A DNA stretch of 64,000 nt, taken from assembly GCA_947172415.1 (NCBI GenBank), contig OX359190.1, positions 1,984,001-2,048,000 of the forward strand, given 5' to 3'. Under the pieces are notes generated by a model that was not told where the DNA came from, searched no databases, and was given only the letters and a program-made list of their open reading frames with translations. Origin of the DNA: Chondrosia reniformis. Lineage: Eukaryota > Porifera > Demospongiae > Chondrillida > Chondrillidae. Positions 58,343-64,000 of the stretch are shown one piece after another; positions within the stretch are counted from its first letter, which is position 1, and each line of letters starts with the position of its first letter. Both the position numbers and the translations under genes were made by a program.

Positions 58343-59565
58343 AGCATATATGGTAAAGCTGTATTAGTAGTGTTCGCTATATAAACATTACAAAATGATG
58401 CATACCTTAGATTAGCTTTTAATGAGAATTAAGGAAATATTGCTTGATTCAACAGAAAATATGAAATAATTATAAAATTGTACAAAAATGGTAGACTTAC
58501 AAGTGGTGTATCTAACTGTTCCTGATTGACTATATGAGAAGTCTCCATCTTTTGAAAGTAACTGAATATTATATCTGTAATGATAGGAAGAGAAATGGTG
58601 TGATAGATTATTCATACAGTATACCCTAATGTTTATGCAAAGTGGAAGTTGTGTTTATAAACAAACAAAAAATTAAAAGGTCACTAATTATCAAACTGCT
58701 GGAAGTTGTGTTTATAAACAAACAAAAAATTAAAAGGTCACTAATTATCAAACTGCTGGAAGTTGTGTTTATAAACAAACAAACATGGATGGATTAGGAC
58801 TAAGGGCAATCACTTTTAGAAGTAAGCTTCAATATTCAAATATTCAAAAAGATGACATGTTTGCAAATCAATTGCAAATACCATACATTTTAGGTTCGGA
58901 AATAAATTAATTTCTTAATTCCCTTATACGTACATTATACATAGGACCAAAAAGTGACGCATAACACATTTATGATAAACAGTAGCTTCACAAGAATGTG
59001 GGGGAACAATAGGTAACCATTAATCACATCTCAGTCAATCTCACAAGTGTATGAATAAGGACTTTTCAGTAGTGTTTAAATGAGGAAAATATGATAGCCT
59101 GCATAAATTAAATCATTGTGGCCTTTGAAGGCTGTGCTAGCACAATGGTATCTTAGTTGTGGGTGCGTGGTCTACTTTTCTAAGACCTTTTACATGTTAC
59201 TCCCTACACAATGCACATGCTATGTAGCAATCACAGTGTATACGTACATGTCAGGTCATACATAGGTATACAAATGATGATTCAGCAACTAAATCCTCTT
59301 ATAATGGTTTATCCTTTTCAGTATTATATTAACTCAACCAGATCAATTCACATGTGAGTAGGTGTTGGTAGGAGGCTAATTGCATTGTGTGTTTATGGAC
59401 CTCAAAAGAGGTTGAATAATTTATGTAAAACAATTTATACGTAGACGGCCATTTTTCTAACACACTGCTTGGAAGATGTACATAGCAACTAAAAGCTATC
59501 TAGTATAAGGAAACTCTTTGAATCTATGTACATATACAGACAGTGTGTTAGAAAAACTTTAACTT

Positions 59566-59811
59566 AAACTTGTTCCATATGCCTCACATACTTCACATGC
59601 AGGTCTGCCATCCTTGCCATATTCTGCAGACTAACCTCAACTAAGTAGGACCAGTAATTCTCCTGGACCAGTAAGACCAGCAGATCCAGAAGCTCCTTGT
59701 TCACCAGCTGCACCAGTTGGACCACAATCTCCAACTGTTCCAGGTAGACTCTGTTGTCATGTATTACCAGGCATAGGAGCAACAGGTTCTTTCACCAATT
59801 ATCTCCACCAA
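59566..59811 (-). other. Conserved block with two overlapping open frames, copy 5
   Basis: Equivalent of 3884-4138. The 72-residue frame is open (begins CLVIHDNRVYLEQ), and the Gly-X-Y frame reads GASGSAGLTGPG. Confidence 0.4.
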
Positions 59812-59971
59812 CTTCTGCATGGTAGACCGTGTTGTCTTTTGATCACATGGATCTTCTATAGCAGTTTGTAAAAACCATAGCATATATGGTAAAGCTGTAT
59901 TAGCAGTGTTCGCGCTATATGAACATTACGAAATGATGCATACCTTACTGTATTTGGAAGACAACACTTAC

Positions 59972-60114
59972 TCGGGTTTTCCTCTCAGGATAACCAGATC
60001 TATAGCTACCGCCAATAGTTCAACGGTGTCAATAGTTGTTATAGTGACAGTTAGAGTTAGAACAGTCAGTGAAGTGTTTTCTCAGTTTTTAGTTTTGTTC
60101 GCTTTGCTGAAGAT
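59972..60114. promoter_or_regulatory. Shared divergent promoter A/B, copy 5
   Basis: The untranslated first exon of gene A ends at 59972 (donor CGA/GTAAGT on the minus strand). The gene B ATG is at 60115. An inverted CCAAT box (ACCGCCAATAG) lies in between. Confidence 0.5.
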
Positions 60115-63100
60115 ATGGACAGAGATAAAGTGAGTTTACTTAATTGTCTCTTGTAAGTAAAAGATGGGCGGAGCCGCTCGGAATCGAACGGTCTGACTGC
60201 GTCTCATTTAAAAAGACACAGGCTATAGATCTGAAATACTTAAAGCGTTGGGATGAGTCTAATGGTAGAACAGATATCGCAAGTGAACCTGCTCTGTCGG
60301 GACGTAGCTGGCATATCTTTACAGAGACTGTAGTTTCTGTTCGATTGGCTTTATTTAGACTGTAGTTTTTAAACCAAACCAGTCAACTATAAAGCGAAGA
60401 TTCATAACCTTTTGGGGGACAAGTTAGAAAGCGAGAAACTGATTCGTAATCTTTTTCATAACTGAATAACCATTCTGTTGCTCTACTGGTGGGAATTACT
60501 TTATCACTGTATGTTCGTACGTTATGAAGTTTACTAACTTGACTACGTATGAGCCATGCATGCACGTTAAGACAAGATTTACGTTAAGAATATTTAGACA
60601 AGAAGATTTACGGCACCTCAAAGTGTTCTTACAATAAGCTGCTATAGAACTTGCTCCTTCCATGTCATTCAGTTCCTCCAAACAGTGAATATTATCTTTT
60701 CTTGTCTCTATAATTAGGTGTTTCGCAGTGACCTCCTGACAGCTGGAGGAGGTCACATCCTCAAACCAACTAAAATACCGGAAGTGCCTAAAGGAACCAG
60801 TTTTGGCAAAGCTGTTGTACACAATCAAAGAGTTTTTGTCTGTGGAGAGCAGATAGTTCAGGTTTACGATGTTAAAACCAATAAATGGTCAACACTACCT
60901 CCATCTCCGTATTCTCGTAGTGGAGCCACCATCATAAACGATCAGTTAACTCTGATAGGAGGTAAAGACACTCGTCGCACTCCTACAAGCAAGCTACTGA
61001 AATGGACAGGTGAAGAATGGTTAGAGCTATATCCTCCAATGCACACTGCCCGATTCAGTCCTGGTGTTCTTGCTTTTGGAGACTTAATAATTGTGCTTGG
61101 AGGAAGAGGAGCAGATGGCAGAGACGTAGACACAATTGAATTCCTGGATATTAAGAATAAAAAGTGGATCCAGTCGAATCTGAAACTTCCTCGACGATTA
61201 TCAGCACACCACATGTCATTGTGTGGTGAATACATTTACATTTACGACCGCTTAAATGGATATTTTTGGAGAATGAATAAGAAGAATTTTATGGCTTCAC
61301 TTACAAATAATGATGTGCATCACTGGGAAGAGCTCAAGAATGCACGTGTGAACAGTTCACTTTTACAATACAGCATCCTACCAGTCGTAGTAGGTCCATA
61401 TGGAATCTTCATTTACGAGAAGAAGAAGTGGACACGAATTAGTGAAGAAATGTCTTATGACTTCACTTGTACGGCTTCCCTCAACGGAACTACGTTTCTC
61501 ACCTTTGGAGGATTTCTGGGAACACAATATCAGAAAAGAGCTGTACAGTACGATATTGCAGTTAAGGTTAGTAACTCATTTAATTTACAAAACATTACAT
61601 TAAGGTATTAAAAAGTCTTGTTAACATTCGTTGCGCGCTTCGCGTACACTTTCTCCTTCAAATAGAAACATTAGAAGGTTTTATTTCCTTCGTTAGAGTC
61701 ACCTAACTTGTGCGCTCAGTATACACGAAGCGCGTGTCAATGTTAACAAGAGTTGTATTGCTTTAATGTTCTCGTACGAGTGTGTTCTACGAGCGCTCTC
61801 ACGAGTTTAAGTTAACTTGATTCCACTAACGAAGACTATTAAGTCTTCTTGCTCTTAGCATTTGAAGGAGAGTGTGTACGTTTTATGTGTTATAAAAGTG
61901 CCAAGTTTTAAAACGGTTTCTTGTCGCGCTACACATGTAATTTAAGAGAAAGTAGTTTTATAGAAGTGCTAAGTTGTAAATCGGCATTTAGACCTACACT
62001 TGGAATTAATTTAACATCCTGTGTACGTTCGTGTGATTAGTTATAACTATGCAGTAGTGTTGGTTGTAGACACAATTAATAAACTGCTCCCTAAACAGTA
62101 AATTGCTACAAAGTTTATTTGGCAATCTGAAGTCGGCCATTTTACCATTGGAAAATAGTCGTCAGCGTCCTAGGCAGATTACTCGTATTAAAGAGATGTT
62201 GCTTTCTTAAATTAGGTTTTCCTTGTTAAAGTTAGTGTATGAAAGATAAATAAAGGCAAATAGTTTTGTCAGTGAGAATTATTCATATAATTATATTAGG
62301 ATTTTAAGTATACGTAACTATAGGAATAATTGTAAGTTGACATTTTACTTTACAGCCAAACTAGGACAGCTAGGTACTACATATACAGCTAGGTGCTACA
62401 TATACAGCTAGGTACTACATATACAGCTAGGTACTACATATACAGCTAGGTACTACATATACAGCTAGGTACTGCGTATACAGCTAGGTACTGCGTATAC
62501 AGCTAGGTACTGCGTATACAGCTAGGTACTGCGTATACAGCTAGGTACTACGTATACAAATATTGACTTATTGACTCCTACAATGACTTGAGATGTGTTT
62601 GTTTCGTACAGTACAATTGAACCATAACTTTAAATAGTTTGAATACTTTTTTTTATAAAATGCTATTCCAAAGCTGTAGTGTACGTACGTGTATAAGAGT
62701 ATTAACATGTATTCTTAGGAGGGAGACAGTAGCTTGAAAGAGGGAGACACTAGCTTGAAGGAGGGAGACACTAGCTTGAAGGAGGGAAGCACTAGCTTGA
62801 AGGAGGGAGGCACTAGCTTGAAGGAGGGAAGCACTAGCTTGAAGGAGGGAGGCACTAGCTTGAAGGAGGGAGACGCTAGCTTGAAGGAGGGAGACACTAG
62901 CTTGAAGGAGGGAGACACTAGCTTGAAGGATGAATTTATTATTTTCAAGGTAGGTTTGTTGAAAGTTTATTTTGATATTTTTTCAACTGATGTATTGTCA
63001 TGTTGGAGGAGAAGGAAATGAAGGAGAAGCAGACATTGATTGATTTTCAAATGATATATTGTCATGTTGTAGGAGAAGGAAATGAAGGAGAAGCAGACAT

Positions 63101-64000
63101 TGATTGATCAGGTAGAGAGATTGAAGAAATCTGAAAGAGAGTACGAACTAAAGGTCCAAGAACTGATGGAGAGAAACACTCAGTTGAAGGTACGGTATCC
63201 TACTGTAGCACCTCCCACACCTCTGCTGATTTAACCTGGCTGGATGTATTAACACTGCCTGCACACAACATCACTAGTTATCCACCAGTTTACACCTAAT
63301 AGAGTAAGGATTACTTCTGTAACTGCTTCCAACTTATCTTTTGATGGTTCGTCTTTTGACTTTTTGGACGTCTAAAGACGAAGTTTGGTAAATATTTTGT
63401 TGACAAAAACTGTGTCTTCAGATGTCAAAAGATGAACCATCCAAAAGATACAGTACATATGGGACATACAGACACTTTGTTAAATAGATAGGCCAATTGA
63501 AGTCTCATCCTGACTGGTGAAAGTACATTGTGGACTAGAGAGCCGATAGTGCACTGACATTACAGATTATTTACAAATTTAATGAGCTTCACCTCTTGAC
63601 TTGGGATCACAGCAAGTTAACACATCTCATGTATGTACGTATATAAGTATATGCTAGTCTGTTTAATGTACTTTTTATGTACAAATCACTGATTAATTCC
63701 TTCCACAAGTGTTTGAAATTTGTTTAGTATGTAGATATATATTTGCTAGGCTGTTGGGAATGCCTAATTTCCAATATATATTCAGAATCTTAAGATCTAG
63801 TGCTTAATGTGTCCACCTTTTTAATGTACTTTCTATGATGCAATTTTGAATTAACTGTATAGTTTTTGAGTAAGAGTATTTGAAATTTACTTAAAGCTTT
63901 CTACAAATCCGAGTCACTTCCATTGATATATGCTCTGTTGTGTGTATATACAGACGGAAGTAGCTGATTTAAGCAGCAAAGGAACAGAGACACAACAGAA
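60115..64000 (+). CDS. Gene B copy 5 (3' end outside window): Kelch - heptad repeat - coiled coil
   Basis: Exons 60115-60129 (MDRDK), 60718-61566 (Kelch), 62719-62949 (about 10 heptads), 63073-63189 and 63954->64000. All are in frame. The Kelch exon begins VFRSDLLTAGGG with no ATG, which confirms that the short first exon supplies the start. A truncated extra copy of the 117-nt exon at about 63008-63045 has lost its acceptor (TTGGAG for TTGTAG) and is ignored. Loop differences include GGKDTRRTPTSKL, IYIYDRLNGYF and GGFLGTQYQKRA. Coiled-coil and Death-domain exons should follow outside the window. Confidence 0.82.
61612..61753. repeat. Intronic inverted repeat after the Kelch exon, copy 5
   Basis: Same element as 5977-6124. 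Confidence 0.55.
62362..62558 (+). repeat. TACAGCTAGGTACTACATA minisatellite, copy 5
   Basis: About ten 19-bp units upstream of the heptad exon, in two blocks (TACTACATATA, then TACTGCGTATA). Confidence 0.82.
62719..62949 (+). repeat. Coding 21-bp repeat (SLKEGDT heptads), copy 5
   Basis: A 77-codon exon with about ten heptads, alternating GST and GGT variants in the middle (TSLKEGSTSLKEGG), then LKDEFIIFK and donor GTAGGT. Confidence 0.85.
63337..63453. repeat. Intronic hairpin element, copy 5
   Basis: Same element as 21605-21729. The loop side of the right arm is shortened. Confidence 0.6.

Larger units (their letters stand above)
56358..64000. repeat. Tandem module copy 5 (right edge cut by window)
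   Basis: Starts like the other modules. It includes gene A (broken) and gene B up to the fifth exon; the rest of gene B and any gene C lie beyond the window. Confidence 0.92.

Overview
The window is nuclear DNA of an animal. Genes are split by spliceosomal introns (GT..AG, mostly 60-700 bp), the DNA is AT-rich and compact, and the products are animal-type: a SAGA deubiquitinase subunit of the ATXN7L3/Sgf11 family, an ELOVL-type fatty acid elongase and a Death-domain protein. A sponge or other early-branching invertebrate fits the compact AT-rich layout best, but that is inference; nothing in the sequence names the species.

The window is a head-to-tail array of one 13-15 kb module: copy 1 at 1-13183 (its first ~20 bases lie outside), copy 2 at 13184-26687, copy 3 at 26688-41680, copy 4 at 41681-56357, copy 5 from 56358 to beyond the end. 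Each module carries three genes. Gene A (minus strand) is ATXN7L3/Sgf11-like, with an Sgf11 zinc finger and an SCA7 domain. Gene B (plus strand, divergent from A across a short shared promoter) has no named relative that I recognise: a Kelch propeller on one exon, a 7-residue repeat on one exon, many coiled-coil exons, and a C-terminal Death domain. Gene C (plus strand) is an intronless ELO-family elongase and lies tail-to-tail with gene A of the next module.

The copies have different fates. Gene B keeps an open, spliceable frame in every copy, although copy 2 has lost the 7-residue-repeat exon and copy 3 has lost the promoter and first exon. Gene A can be assembled intact only in copies 2 and 3. 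Copies 1, 4 and 5 carry different deletions and frameshifts. Gene C is intact in copies 1 and 4 and broken in copies 2 and 3. The array looks as if it is kept for gene B, with A and C as passengers that need only one or two good copies.

The possible undescribed system is gene B. Between copies the Kelch scaffold is almost constant, while changes and indels cluster in the loops between strands. The linker ranges from 0 to about 37 heptads, coiled-coil exons are gained and lost as in-frame phase-0 cassettes, and the Death domain occurs in two sequence classes. This is the layout expected of a diversifying recognition receptor or adaptor family (variable sensor, coiled-coil spacer, death-fold effector). 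The immune or allorecognition role is inference. Introns and intergenic parts hold minisatellites, a 17-bp satellite (copy 2), small inverted-repeat elements, a hAT-like insertion (copy 4) and a captured promoter-plus-exon fragment present twice in copy 3.
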